Source of the DNA: Streptomyces davaonensis JCM 4913
GTDB lineage: Bacteria > Actinomycetota > Actinomycetes > Streptomycetales > Streptomycetaceae
DNA length: 64,000 nt
Direction of reading: 5' to 3'
Assembly: GCF_000349325.1 (NCBI RefSeq)
Contig: NC_020504.1
Coordinates: 2,266,053 to 2,330,052 of the forward strand
A program made the position numbers and the translations under genes. Shown here piece by piece: positions 9,949 to 19,709 of the stretch (within the stretch, counting starts at the first letter, position 1; every line of letters begins with the position of its first letter). Below the pieces are notes generated by a model. It was not told where the DNA came from and did not search any database. It worked only from the letters and a program-made list of their open reading frames with translations.

Positions 9949-11093
9949 TGGATCAGGTATTTCCCAACGGGCAACCACGACAACCAGTGCACTGTCCCAG
10001 TTGCCTCCAGGAACTGCACCTGGACGAAAAGCAGTTGTTCCTCTCCGACCCGCAGACGAACAACATGGTCCCGTGGGACCCGAGTTCGGAGCCCAACCGG
10101 ATGCGGCGCCAGGACCAGCTCAACCGCGCCTTCTTGAAATGCCCCAACGACAAACCGGACCGGCACTTCCTGCCTGTGCCATACCTCATGTTCGGCAAGC
10201 CGCTGACCATCGCCTTCGTCGGTCAGTCCGGCACTGGCAAGACGCATCTGCTGGCGGCGATCATGGCCGAGATCGGCCGGGGCGGCCTGGACTCCCTGGG
10301 TATCCGCTGCCGTTCGGTCAACACCTCACAGCACCACGCCTTCCTGGCCCGGGCGGTCAACCAGTTGGAGGCGGGCCGGGTACTGCCGGCCACGAGGCCC
10401 ACCGACTTCGTCGAGTTCACCGACGCCCTGCTGATCACCGTCAACGGGCAGACCAGACCGGTGGCGTTCTTCGACATCGCCGGGGAGTCGCTGCATCTGC
10501 CCGGGAAGGCCACCGAGTTCCTGCTCGGCGTGGACGCGCTGATCTTCGTCGTCGACGCGCTCAGGGCCCTGCGGCTGAAGCAGCTGACGCTGGCCCGGGA
10601 GGTCGCCGGTGTGCCGACACAGACGGCGGGCCTGGCCGACCCCACCTTCTCGGCCGTACTGGACCGACTGCCGCGTGAGGGCGGGCTGTGCGACGTCCCG
10701 ACGGCCATCGTGCTGAACAAGTGCGACGTGCTGCGCTTCGAACCTCCGATCGATCAATGGCTGCGCGAGGACGGCCGACCCCAGAGCGCCCCGGACCCGG
10801 CGGACGTCTTCCGGGAGAGCCAGGACGTCTTCGCTTTCCTGACCCGCCATCAAGCCACTCCGTGGCTGCGCCCGTTCATGGAGTGCCGTCGCTGCACCCT
10901 GCACTTTGTCTCGGCCACCGGCATGTCCCCGGCCGTGCTGCCCATGGCCGGCGGCTCCACGGTGGCCGGTTCGCCGACCGCCTTCGCCGGCGGCATCCGC
11001 CCCCGCCGGGTGCTGGGCCCCCTGCTGTCCGTGTTCCAGATGTGGGGTCTGCTCGACACGCCCGTGTCCGTAGCGCGGCTCAGAGAGGTGTGA
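9948..11093 (+). CDS. Zinc-ribbon P-loop GTPase (DO-GTPase2-like)
   Basis: A 381-residue cytosolic GTPase. A short N-terminal zinc-ribbon-like part (CPSC at 16-19, a further CP at 65-66) precedes the G domain: Walker A GQSGTGKT (92-99), G3 motif DIAGES (176-181) and G4 motif NKCD (257-260). The DIAGE form of G3 with a zinc ribbon in front resembles the double-GTPase (DO-GTPase) families found in actinobacterial conflict loci; that family assignment is from memory. The GTG start at 9948 overlaps the pseudokinase stop, with GGGAGAAGG upstream. It sits between the pseudokinase and the GAP1-like protein, so the three probably form a switch module. Confidence 0.75.
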   Translation: MDQVFPNGQPRQPVHCPSCLQELHLDEKQLFLSDPQTNNMVPWDPSSEPNRMRRQDQLNRAFLKCPNDKPDRHFLPVPYLMFGKPLTIAFVGQSGTGKTHLLAAIMAEIGRGGLDSLGIRCRSVNTSQHHAFLARAVNQLEAGRVLPATRPTDFVEFTDALLITVNGQTRPVAFFDIAGESLHLPGKATEFLLGVDALIFVVDALRALRLKQLTLAREVAGVPTQTAGLADPTFSAVLDRLPREGGLCDVPTAIVLNKCDVLRFEPPIDQWLREDGRPQSAPDPADVFRESQDVFAFLTRHQATPWLRPFMECRRCTLHFVSATGMSPAVLPMAGGSTVAGSPTAFAGGIRPRRVLGPLLSVFQMWGLLDTPVSVARLREV

Positions 11094-11097
11094 GAAC

Positions 11098-12939
11098 GTG
11101 CCCGTCTCGAACGCCGAGGTCGACCAGATCCTTTGTGCCTACGACCCCGACAATCCCACCGAGAACACAGGTTTTGGTCCCGTCGCGTCGTCCCTGCCCA
11201 CCCTGGCAGAGGTCAGCCTGTTCAAGCTCGCGGGTGCTGTCCTGCGCCCTCCCGGAGACTCCACCGCCGGCAACTCGATCGCGTACGAGCGGCTCTCCTC
11301 GGACCAGGACCTCATCGTGCGCCGGGTCGTCGCGATCGACCCTCTGAACCGGGAGAACCTGCTCAGCCAGGCCCTGATCGCCGGGCGCGGCCGGCTCACC
11401 GCCGAGCTGGCCCTGGGACTCGACCAGGCGGACTGGCCGCTCGGGGACGACATCACGCGTGTCCAGCTCGGCGATCGGCTCTCGCGTCCGAACCTCGCCG
11501 AGCTGGACCGCCTGGGCCGGGCGGGCGCGGACCGGCTGCGCGAGCTCAGCCGGGGGCCGGCGCTCACCGAGGCCCTGTGCCAACTGACGGCCTGGGTGCT
11601 GACCGACCCGCTGTCGAGGCTGTCGGTCGCCGCGTCCCAGGTCGGCGGGGACCCGCGTGCGGCGCTGCTCGGCCTGGTGGACATGCTCTCCGTGCTGGTC
11701 CCCGGGCGTTGGACCTTCTCCACACAGGAGTCCGCCGAGTCCGACGCTTATCGCCTCATCGTCATGCCGGAGTGGCCCCGGCCCGGCAGCCCCGACTACG
11801 GGCGGCTGCGTCTCGGCGGCCAGCCCGCACCCGACGGTGCGGCCCACACGGCGGCGTCCCTGCTGGTGACCCGCTACCAGACCTATGGCCTGGCGGGGCT
11901 GGAACTGCTGCGTCGTCAACAGGGTTGGCACAGGATGAGCGCGCTCGATCGTGCCGAGACACTGCGCAACCTGCTGACCCTGCATGCCGAAACCACCCCC
12001 CACAAGGAGCTGCCGCCCGCCCCGGATCCCTCCCCCTTGGCGGCGTCCCAGGAGTACGCCATCGAGGGCGTCGAGGAACTGACGGGGCTCGTCGAGTCGC
12101 AGGCGAGCCAGGCCACCGAAAGCCCAGGCACCCAGGAGTCGCCCACGCCGGAATCCTCCACGGCGTCGTTCGATCCGGCACCTGCCCTGCTCACTCCCAC
12201 CCACAGTGCGGGAGATCCTCCGGTCGACGTATCGGATGCCGCGCTGCGGGACCGGGAAGCCGCCGCGCTCGTCGAGAGGCTGTTCCAGGCCCGCAGCGCC
12301 GAGGAGGGGCGGGAGCTGCTGATGGAGGTGTCGAGCCGGGCCGAACTGTGGAGCGAGTCGCAGACCGAGATCGCCTGTCTCACGGCGATTCGCTACCGGC
12401 TCGGCCTGAAGTACCGCCGAACGCGAGGGCAGTCCTGCCAACCGGTGTTCACCCACGACCCGCAGCAGCTGTTCGACCTGTTGATCCGCACCGCCCTGTA
12501 CCGAAGGGACCCAGCCATCGAATGGGCCGTGTTCCTGCGCCAGGAGTACGTCGCCGTCCTCACGGACCCGCTGAGGTCCGTGGTGCGCGAGATGTTCGAA
12601 CAGGACGCCCGGCGGGAGCTTGTCGTTCACCACGCCTTCTTCGTCGTGGTGGGCAGATGGGCGGGTCCCGTCGCGCTGCACCTGGATCTGCCGGGGAATG
12701 TGCCGCCCGTTCCCAGCGGGCCACCCGCGGTTCCCACCCGTTTCAAACCCTCAGCCTGGCTACGTGGCCGAAGGCGCGACGGCGGGGCTGGAGCGCCGCA
12801 TCGTGCGCAGGTGGTACCCCCAGCGCAGCCGGAGGGGAACACCGCCGACTTCGTCCTGCTCGGCAAGGTGGTCGGGACCTTCGTCATCATCGTGCTGGTC
12901 CTGCTGGGCGTCGGCACGATACTGCGCAACCTGCCCTGA
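11098..12939 (+). CDS. GAP1-like GTPase-associated protein with C-terminal TM anchor
   Basis: A 613-residue protein. The N-terminal half starts with a beta-rich section (a YDPDNPTENTGFGPVASS-like opening) that loosely resembles GTPase-associated protein 1 (GAP1) N-terminal domains; this is a weak match. A middle helical part and a Pro/Ser/Thr-rich linker (about 300-380) lead to a second helical domain. A C-terminal TM helix (about 590-611) ends two or three residues before the stop, so it is tail-anchored. It is the last gene of the rightward operon, four bases after the GTPase stop, with GTG start 11098 and an AGAGAGG SD. Next to a GTPase, a role as its regulator or effector is likely. The function is otherwise unknown. 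Confidence 0.55.
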   Translation: MPVSNAEVDQILCAYDPDNPTENTGFGPVASSLPTLAEVSLFKLAGAVLRPPGDSTAGNSIAYERLSSDQDLIVRRVVAIDPLNRENLLSQALIAGRGRLTAELALGLDQADWPLGDDITRVQLGDRLSRPNLAELDRLGRAGADRLRELSRGPALTEALCQLTAWVLTDPLSRLSVAASQVGGDPRAALLGLVDMLSVLVPGRWTFSTQESAESDAYRLIVMPEWPRPGSPDYGRLRLGGQPAPDGAAHTAASLLVTRYQTYGLAGLELLRRQQGWHRMSALDRAETLRNLLTLHAETTPHKELPPAPDPSPLAASQEYAIEGVEELTGLVESQASQATESPGTQESPTPESSTASFDPAPALLTPTHSAGDPPVDVSDAALRDREAAALVERLFQARSAEEGRELLMEVSSRAELWSESQTEIACLTAIRYRLGLKYRRTRGQSCQPVFTHDPQQLFDLLIRTALYRRDPAIEWAVFLRQEYVAVLTDPLRSVVREMFEQDARRELVVHHAFFVVVGRWAGPVALHLDLPGNVPPVPSGPPAVPTRFKPSAWLRGRRRDGGAGAPHRAQVVPPAQPEGNTADFVLLGKVVGTFVIIVLVLLGVGTILRNLP

Positions 12940-12940
12940 C

Positions 12941-12957
12941 CGTCGCGCCTGGCGACG
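12941..12957. terminator. Short hairpin between the convergent operons
   Basis: CGTCGC and GCGACG arms (6 bp) around a five-base loop fill the 21-bp gap between the two convergent stop codons. This could serve as a bidirectional terminator. There is no U-tract beyond TTG, as is usual in Streptomyces. Confidence 0.4.
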
Positions 12958-12960
12958 TTG

Positions 12961-15900
12961 TCAGAGCAGGCCGATTCCGAAGGTCTCCTCCTCCGGGATG
13001 TGGGTCAGCAGCCGGATACGAGGGCCGCGCCGGCCGTCCTCCCCCTGGCGTGACGCAACATGCTGAAGCCGTTCGGCGATCTGATGGGCTGTCCGGCCGA
13101 AGGCGACCGCATGGGCGAGGGCCGTGCGGCGCCAGCTGCCGTCCGGATCGGAGCCAACAGGGCCGGAGGCCAGCACGGCGGGGACGTAGCCGAGCAGGTG
13201 CAGCTGGAACGCGAACAGGTCGCGCAACTGAGCCTCGTTGCCGTCCGCCGTCTCCTGCGGCAGCGCGTCCAGCACCACCAGCGGAGGCGGTTGCCGCCGC
13301 TGGGCGCACAGATTGCGTACGGCGCTGTCCACGTCCTCCGGGCGAATGGACCGGGCGCTGCCCGGCAGGCGCAGGGCCGCTCCCTGATCGAAGGGGCGCA
13401 TCTCGCCGTGCAGGAGGATCACGTCGACGGGCCTGTTCCCCGCGACGCCGAGGGGCTCCGGCGAGAGCAGGAAGTCCTCCGTCGCCCGCCAGACCAGCGC
13501 CCCGCCGACCGTGTCCGACGGCAGCGCCCCGGCAGACTCGAGCCCCGGGCGGGGCGCGGAGCCGACGGCATCGCCCTGAACGTCCACCTCGATCTGGGTA
13601 ACCGGCCGTTCCTCGGCGGCGGCGAGTACGGCCTGCCGCAGATGGGCGGGTACCTCTCCGCGTGCCTCGCGCTGATAGGCCGCCCACGCTTTGCGCCAGG
13701 ACTCGTCGGCCTTGCCGGTGGGCAGTCCCGGGCCCTCGTACCGGCCGAGCCGACGCAGCGCGAACTGGAGGTTGCGGCGGCGTGCCTCCTCCAGCAGCGG
13801 CGTGTCGAGCATTTCCGCCAACGCGTCGGCAGGGATGCCGACGTCGGCGCCGTTCCTGGCGGCGTGCAGGTGCCAGACGGTGGGCACATCGGTGTCCGTG
13901 GTCAGCCGCAGGAGTTCAGCGGCCTCCTCGGCCGCCTTGCGACGCTGCCTGCGCGACTTGTGCTGGGCGCGGGCAATGAGGTCGGCGGCGCGCAGCGTCA
14001 CCCGCTGGGCCGGGTCGTGGTCCTCCGCCTTGGGCAGGGGGTCGGGCAGCGGTTCCGCGGGCAGCAGGCGGTGCAGTCGCAGCCAGGTGGCGTGCACCAG
14101 GCGGTTGTCCGGGCCCAGCCAGTGGGCGGCCGTGCGCATCGCGGTGGCCGACCGAGGGCCCCCGCCGAGCATGAGCGTGTGCAGTTCCGCTCTCCACAAG
14201 GCCGCCAGCCCGGCGGGCCGACCGGTCTCGTCAGCGTCGGAGCGGTCCCGGTCCAGCAGCCGCTCGAACGCGTCGATCCGTGCCCTTTCGGTGATCAGCG
14301 GCTTCTCGGCGATGGTCGCGTACAGCCGTGCCTGCTCGGCCAGGAGCATGAATCGGCGGTTCGGTCCGGGGATGGACTCCAGTGCCGTGGTCACCGTCGC
14401 GAGGTGATTCCTGACCTCGCCGACCGGCCCGCACACCAGTGCGTGCAGACCGTAGGAGAGCCATTCGGCCGCGGTGGGCGGGGTACCGGAACGTCCTGGT
14501 GCGTCCCGGCGGGACCGCAACTGGGTCCGCCAACGCCGCAGCACGGTCTCGGCTTCCTCGAAGCGCCCCCAGCGGTGCAGCAGTGCGCACTCGGCGCCGT
14601 TCATGGCCGTGCCGGCCGCGCCGGGAAGGTCTTCGCGCAACGGCTCGGACCGTGAGATCCACTGGTCCGCCCGCCCCAGATCGCCGGCGACGGACAGCGC
14701 CGTGCCGGCCCGCAGGGCCATCACGGACAGGCGTCGCTCGTCGTCGGAGGCTCGCCCCATGGCCATACGGGCGTAGCTCTCGGCCTGTTCGAGTTCGAGC
14801 ATCTGCGCACTCGCGCGGGCCAGCACCATCAGCGTCTCGAAGGCAAGTTCCGGCTCCATCTGCCCCGACACGGCGGGCAGGGTGACCTCCCGCAGCAGCC
14901 GCTCGGCCTCCTCGGCTTCGCCCACGAGCAGTTGCGACCTGGCCTGGAGCAGATCCGCTCGCAGTGCGTCGCGGCTGAAACCGGAACGGGTGGACGGTTC
15001 GGCCGTCAGCGGCAGCCCGGAACGCAGCTCCGCCTCGGCAGCCGCGAGCCGCACCCAGTCCTCCACGGGGGCCGGAATCGTCTCCAGCCGGCGTTGCCAA
15101 GCCCGTACCAGATCGGGGCGGTCCGCCAGGTCCCAGTCCTGCATGGCGTAGCGAGCCACGAGCCGGGCCTGGGGAGCCTCCCCCGAGACTGCCGCGTCGA
15201 ACATGGCGGCGAAGGCACGGTCCGCCTCGGCATGGCTGAAGTGGGCCTGCTCCTGGGTGCGTCCGATCCTCACCTGGCAACTGGCCAGCAACAGTTGGGC
15301 ATCGGCGACCCACAGATCCTGCAAGGCGTGAGCGGGACCGTCGTCGGCCTGCCGTGTCTTCTCCAACAGGCTGTGCAGCAACGCGTACGCCTCGCGCACA
15401 GGTGCCAGTCCCTCACGCAGTTCCTCGTGCAACCGCAGGGCAGCCGTGATGACATCGACCCGCAGCCGGTCCTGTCGGACGGGCGGCCGGTCCGGACAGG
15501 TCATATCGGTGCGGCGTCCCACCAGCTTCAGATACCGCTCCACGTCGAACCAGCCGGGCCTGCCGCCGTACAGCACGGCGTGCAGCTCGCCATAGGCACG
15601 TTCCAGTGCGATGTCGTACCAGAGCTGAAGCGGCATGACCCGCGGATCGGGCAGGCCGAGTCCGTCGCGTTCGCTCTCCGGGCTCTCCAGGTCGGCGCTG
15701 AGCAGCCGGTCGGCGAGGTCGATCACGGTCGCGAAGTCGCCGCGCTGCCAGGCCAGCGCGACCTGCCGGTGCCAGGTCTGCGCGACGCCGTCGAGGAACG
15801 CGTCGTGGTCGCTGTGCCGGTCCACGGCGGAGTGGAGCTGGTGGTAAACCTGTTCGGCAACCCAGCCCGCCGTTTCCTCGGCGCTGCCGGCTTGTTGGGC

Positions 15901-17781
15901 GAGGCCGGCGCAGCGACGGGCGGCGTCCCGGTGGAACTGGCGCCAGGCCGGCCCCTCCTCGGAGCGCATCGTCCGGCGCAGTTCGCGCCGCACGTTGACA
16001 TGCACGTCCAACCGTGTGTCCTTGGCCCTGATCCACGCCGAGCGCCTGGCATAGCCGATCAACCGGTCCCACAGATCCCTCGGATCCTCCGGTTCGTCCG
16101 CACCGGCCCGGTTGCTGTCCGCGGACAGCAGGGGTACGAGGACCTTCAGGAAGTACTCGTAGGTGGGATGGCGAGCGACCGCGCAGTACTTGAGGGCATT
16201 ACGTGCGTAATCGTCCTTGATGTAGCTCAGTTCCCGGTCGACGACGAACAGATAGAGCGAGTCGCCCGCGGTCGGTAGCTTGTCCGGGGAGCCGGCCAGC
16301 AGAGCGAGGACGAGCGGGTTGAAGGCCGGTGAGCCCTCGATGTCCTGCTCGCACACAGCGACTATCCGCTCCGCCTGATCGGCGGCGATGCCCCGCAGCC
16401 GGAGATACGTCTGCGCCTCGTGGGCCGTGAACGGCTTGAGCTCGAGAGCGCGCCACGGTAGGTCGCGGAAGGCCGTGCGGAAGACCTCCTGCTCGGTGAC
16501 GTCGGCCCGGCCCGACAGCACCACACGCAGCCAGGGCACTTGACGGACGAGCTCGCTGAGCATCCGCAGCAGCGCGGCCATCTCCTCCTCGGGGGCCTGC
16601 AACAGCTCGTCAGTGGTGTCCAGACAGAACAGGACGGGTTCGCGGTGGGCGATGTCGTTCAGGGCGTCGGCGAACTCGGAGACGATGGACGTCGGCAGGG
16701 GGACGGCATTCCATCGCTGAAGAGGTGTGTTGCCCGGCGGATCGAATTCTTGATCCAGTTCCCGGCGGCGGTGCCCATAGCTCCTGAGGAAGGCGTCCAT
16801 GCGCCGAATCCTGTGCCTGCGGTCGAGGACCTGTGCCTGCTCGAGGAACCGCTCGGCGGCGTTGACCAGCAGGAGTTCCGGTAAGTCGAGCAGACGCTGG
16901 GACACCATGGTCTGGGCGTCCAGGACGGCGGAGATCACGGGCGGGTGCTGTTGGATTCCGAACCGCGAGACCAACCAGGCGAGTTGGGTGCTCTTGCCCA
17001 TGCCGCCGCTGGCGTGCAGGTGAATGACGCGGGGCGGCCCGGCCGGGATGCCGTCCGGGACCCTGCCGACAGGCGGGGGTACCGTGCCGTGGACCGCCGA
17101 CTCCAGGATGCCCTCGACATCGCGGCGCGAGACATAGTGCCTGGTCTGTTCGAAGTACTCGTGCAGCCCTTGGCTCATCTCCAGTCGGCGTTCCGCCCGC
17201 TCGCGGCGCCGCAACAGGTCGGAATCGAGGGTGTCCGCAGCGAATCTGCGCAGATCGTCCGGAGCGATGGCTTCCGCGAGTTTGCGGCACACCGCGAAGT
17301 CGGCCACGTTCTCGAACGCCGGGTACCACTTGTCGAACTCCTCGCCCGCCTCCCGGTGTCTGCCGGCGAGCACCAGAAGCCGCAATCGCTCGACCATGGC
17401 GGTGTTTCCGTCGGCGCGGGTCAGATGAGAGGCCAGCCGGGCGGCCGTCTCGGCCATCGCGGCCGGCAGTCCCTCGGCCGTGAAGGCCTCCCGGTCGTCC
17501 TTCCACCAGGCGGCCCAGGCACCTTTGCGGATCACGCCGTTGAGCTGATACCACCCGGCTTCGGCGGGATACGCGGCGAGTACCCGCCGCATCTCGTCGA
17601 AGGAGTAGTCCAGACCGTCGGTGGCGACGACGAAGACGGGTTCGCTGAGGCACGTCATGAGGCTGCAACGCTTGAGAACCTCGTAACGCACCGGCTTGTG
17701 TTCCCGCGAGTCACTGAAGTAACGGAACGCCTGGTCGTAGTCGTCATTCCCGGCGGCGGATACACGTTCTGTCCGTTCCAT
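12961..17781 (-). CDS. Giant STAND-type NTPase with TPR-like array and degenerate CHAT-like C-terminus
   Basis: A 1606-residue protein. Residues 1-230 are an unrecognised N-terminal region. A STAND/AAA-like NTPase module follows, with Walker A ASGGMGKST (257-265), Walker B VLFCLDTTDE (383-392) and a sensor-like VVLSGR (420-425). A very long Ala/Leu/Arg-rich helical array (about 640-1400) has the look of TPR repeats. The last 170 residues (VILLHGEM, LVVLDALPQ, LGYVPAVLASGP) have the spacing of a caspase-like CHAT fold, but the Cys position is lost. Proteins of this layout sense a ligand with the repeats and oligomerise through the NTPase. It is the last gene of the leftward set, 25 bp after the previous gene. 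Leu300 is a TTA codon (16882-16884). Confidence 0.72.
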   Translation of the reverse strand: MERTERVSAAGNDDYDQAFRYFSDSREHKPVRYEVLKRCSLMTCLSEPVFVVATDGLDYSFDEMRRVLAAYPAEAGWYQLNGVIRKGAWAAWWKDDREAFTAEGLPAAMAETAARLASHLTRADGNTAMVERLRLLVLAGRHREAGEEFDKWYPAFENVADFAVCRKLAEAIAPDDLRRFAADTLDSDLLRRRERAERRLEMSQGLHEYFEQTRHYVSRRDVEGILESAVHGTVPPPVGRVPDGIPAGPPRVIHLHASGGMGKSTQLAWLVSRFGIQQHPPVISAVLDAQTMVSQRLLDLPELLLVNAAERFLEQAQVLDRRHRIRRMDAFLRSYGHRRRELDQEFDPPGNTPLQRWNAVPLPTSIVSEFADALNDIAHREPVLFCLDTTDELLQAPEEEMAALLRMLSELVRQVPWLRVVLSGRADVTEQEVFRTAFRDLPWRALELKPFTAHEAQTYLRLRGIAADQAERIVAVCEQDIEGSPAFNPLVLALLAGSPDKLPTAGDSLYLFVVDRELSYIKDDYARNALKYCAVARHPTYEYFLKVLVPLLSADSNRAGADEPEDPRDLWDRLIGYARRSAWIRAKDTRLDVHVNVRRELRRTMRSEEGPAWRQFHRDAARRCAGLAQQAGSAEETAGWVAEQVYHQLHSAVDRHSDHDAFLDGVAQTWHRQVALAWQRGDFATVIDLADRLLSADLESPESERDGLGLPDPRVMPLQLWYDIALERAYGELHAVLYGGRPGWFDVERYLKLVGRRTDMTCPDRPPVRQDRLRVDVITAALRLHEELREGLAPVREAYALLHSLLEKTRQADDGPAHALQDLWVADAQLLLASCQVRIGRTQEQAHFSHAEADRAFAAMFDAAVSGEAPQARLVARYAMQDWDLADRPDLVRAWQRRLETIPAPVEDWVRLAAAEAELRSGLPLTAEPSTRSGFSRDALRADLLQARSQLLVGEAEEAERLLREVTLPAVSGQMEPELAFETLMVLARASAQMLELEQAESYARMAMGRASDDERRLSVMALRAGTALSVAGDLGRADQWISRSEPLREDLPGAAGTAMNGAECALLHRWGRFEEAETVLRRWRTQLRSRRDAPGRSGTPPTAAEWLSYGLHALVCGPVGEVRNHLATVTTALESIPGPNRRFMLLAEQARLYATIAEKPLITERARIDAFERLLDRDRSDADETGRPAGLAALWRAELHTLMLGGGPRSATAMRTAAHWLGPDNRLVHATWLRLHRLLPAEPLPDPLPKAEDHDPAQRVTLRAADLIARAQHKSRRQRRKAAEEAAELLRLTTDTDVPTVWHLHAARNGADVGIPADALAEMLDTPLLEEARRRNLQFALRRLGRYEGPGLPTGKADESWRKAWAAYQREARGEVPAHLRQAVLAAAEERPVTQIEVDVQGDAVGSAPRPGLESAGALPSDTVGGALVWRATEDFLLSPEPLGVAGNRPVDVILLHGEMRPFDQGAALRLPGSARSIRPEDVDSAVRNLCAQRRQPPPLVVLDALPQETADGNEAQLRDLFAFQLHLLGYVPAVLASGPVGSDPDGSWRRTALAHAVAFGRTAHQIAERLQHVASRQGEDGRRGPRIRLLTHIPEEETFGIGLL

Positions 17782-17806
17782 TCGCCTTGCGCCCCCCTTC
17801 TTCGTC

Positions 17807-19669
17807 TCAGCCGATCCTGGCCAGTGCGGTGTCGCACACGTCCTTCAAAAGCTGCGGGCCGAAGTCTTCCGCAATCGTGCCGAGTTTCTCTCTCACCAAC
17901 GCGCGCCACTCCGGCATGTCGTGCCAGTCGTAACCCATTCGTGTGCCCAACTCCCGCAAAAGCGGACCGCCATGATGTGCCGACCAGCGCTGGAGCGTGA
18001 TGTAGTGGCGCTCCACCACGAACCCGGTGAGCAGATCGTCGGTCCGATCGTGGTGCGGGTTCTTGGCCGTCGCCACGACGGTGATGGCACTGTGGCTGTG
18101 CAATGCGGGTTTGAACAGCTTCTTCACCAGATACCGGGCCACGGGGCGCACCCTCTCGTTCTCCACAAAATGGTCGAGAGCCAGTACGAGGTGGGTGTCG
18201 GGCGGTGCGGCCTTGACCAGCAGTTCCATCGCGGCGCCGACCAGTTCGTCCCGAACGGGACTGACTCCGGTGTGATAGCCGCCGTCGCGCAGGACGTTGC
18301 GGCGTTCCCGTTCGACCAGTGCCTCCACAGCGGCAAGCTCGCCGTCGATGTGCCAGCCGCCTTGGCGATCGCTGTGCGTGCGCACGCCCTCGGTCAGCAG
18401 CGCCACCGTCTCCAGGACGACGTTCTCGGCCTGTGGCATGTCCTGTGCCGCCCTCAGTGGTTTGGTACTGCCGAGGCGACCGAAGTCCAGGTAGAGGGCG
18501 CGGGCCCCCGGCCGCTCCTCCCAGACACGCATGGTGGAGAGGAGGAACCAGGTGGTGCCCATCTTGTCGTCCGGCTCGCCACCGGAGAGCACGATCAGTT
18601 GACTGACGTCGGCCCCCGACTCCAACTGTTCCAGTGCCGTCCTGCGTTGACCGACCCGGTCGGTGGCCCGCTCCAGGCTCCCGTACAGATCGGAGGGCGA
18701 CGGCGGCGGGGGTGCGGAGGGCTGCGGTAACACCAGATCGGGTCGGCAGTTGACGGTCACGGCAGCGGACACCGACGAGTCGGCCTCCGTGGCGGACCGG
18801 ACCGCCACATCAAGGCTCTCGCCGTCGATCAGCGCGCCGTACAGCTTGGTCAGCGACGCGCACAGATCGCGCTCGGGGTCCGACTCCGGTTCCGGTGTCA
18901 GCGATACCACGGCGGGTACGGGTGTCAGGGCATCTGCCCGCGCATAGGGCTCCAGCAGCCGGTGTGCCTCGTCACGAGCCTCGTCGTTGCTGGAGACCAC
19001 CAGCCGGACGGAGGACAGATTGAGCCCGCCGAGCTCGTGCGCCCCGTCTTTGAAGAGTGTTCGCGCAGCGCTGCCGGCCAGGTGGAGCACTTGGGGTTTG
19101 CTGGCCTTCACGGTGTCGGCAAGCACGCTGTGACTCACTGGCCCTGGGAGCACGTCGACCTCCCACCGTTCGGCGTGCGCATGAACCGCGTCATGCACAG
19201 CGACATCCTCGTGCCACGGAGGATCGTCCGCCGCCCCCCGTTCCACGTGGGAATCCACCCCCACGACCAGTACCCGCACCGGGAGATCACCGAACGACAA
19301 CTGCCCACCCGATTGAAAACTGCCGGGGCCGACAGCGGTGCGCAGCACGCTGGGCGCGGCCGAATCCTGTGCGAGCGCCGTCTCCCGCGCCAGAGCCTCC
19401 CAGTCCAGCGCGCGCAGCTCCGGCTCATGCAGACGCAGCATCAACGCGCCGGGATCGTCCCCGTCGCCGACGTCCTCCGCCACGAGCTCCCGAACCGACT
19501 CCCACAGGGCTTGAGGCCCGCCAGGGTCCGTCAGGGCCAGTGGCATGTCGATATCCTTCGACCCTTTGTGCTCAACACCGCTCTCCCGGACAAACGACCT
19601 CTCGACGGAGTAGGCCGCCGAAGCGGTCTCTCCGGCAGCTTTGATCCTCAGGTGGACGACGTGCGTCAT
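17807..19669 (-). CDS. Degenerate CHAT-like / NTPase-like protein
   Basis: A 620-residue protein with the layout of a CHAT-NTPase protein but without the active-site residues. The CHAT core is suggested by LRALDWEALARE (85-96), VLHLAGSA (194-201) at the His motif and VRLVVSSN (221-228) at the Cys motif. The GHG histidine and the Cys are both missing. The second half has a Gly-rich segment SGGEPDDKMGTT (362-373), which looks like a broken Walker A, and a plausible Walker B (LVLALDHF, about 500). It is probably a pseudo-enzyme that binds the other CHAT/STAND proteins. Leu314 is TTA (18728-18730). It lies 40 bp downstream of the 1347-residue gene and 25 bp upstream of the 1606-residue gene. Confidence 0.6.
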   Translation of the reverse strand: MTHVVHLRIKAAGETASAAYSVERSFVRESGVEHKGSKDIDMPLALTDPGGPQALWESVRELVAEDVGDGDDPGALMLRLHEPELRALDWEALARETALAQDSAAPSVLRTAVGPGSFQSGGQLSFGDLPVRVLVVGVDSHVERGAADDPPWHEDVAVHDAVHAHAERWEVDVLPGPVSHSVLADTVKASKPQVLHLAGSAARTLFKDGAHELGGLNLSSVRLVVSSNDEARDEAHRLLEPYARADALTPVPAVVSLTPEPESDPERDLCASLTKLYGALIDGESLDVAVRSATEADSSVSAAVTVNCRPDLVLPQPSAPPPPSPSDLYGSLERATDRVGQRRTALEQLESGADVSQLIVLSGGEPDDKMGTTWFLLSTMRVWEERPGARALYLDFGRLGSTKPLRAAQDMPQAENVVLETVALLTEGVRTHSDRQGGWHIDGELAAVEALVERERRNVLRDGGYHTGVSPVRDELVGAAMELLVKAAPPDTHLVLALDHFVENERVRPVARYLVKKLFKPALHSHSAITVVATAKNPHHDRTDDLLTGFVVERHYITLQRWSAHHGGPLLRELGTRMGYDWHDMPEWRALVREKLGTIAEDFGPQLLKDVCDTALARIG

Positions 19670-19709
19670 TCACCCACCCCCCACAATCCGCGCACTTTAT
19701 CGGTGGAAC

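Noticed and set aside
11133..13601. 822-codon rightward open frame across the convergent operon ends
   Set aside because: Out of frame with the GAP1-like gene, low-complexity Arg/Gly/Pro composition and no motif; it crosses into antisense of the 1606-residue gene.
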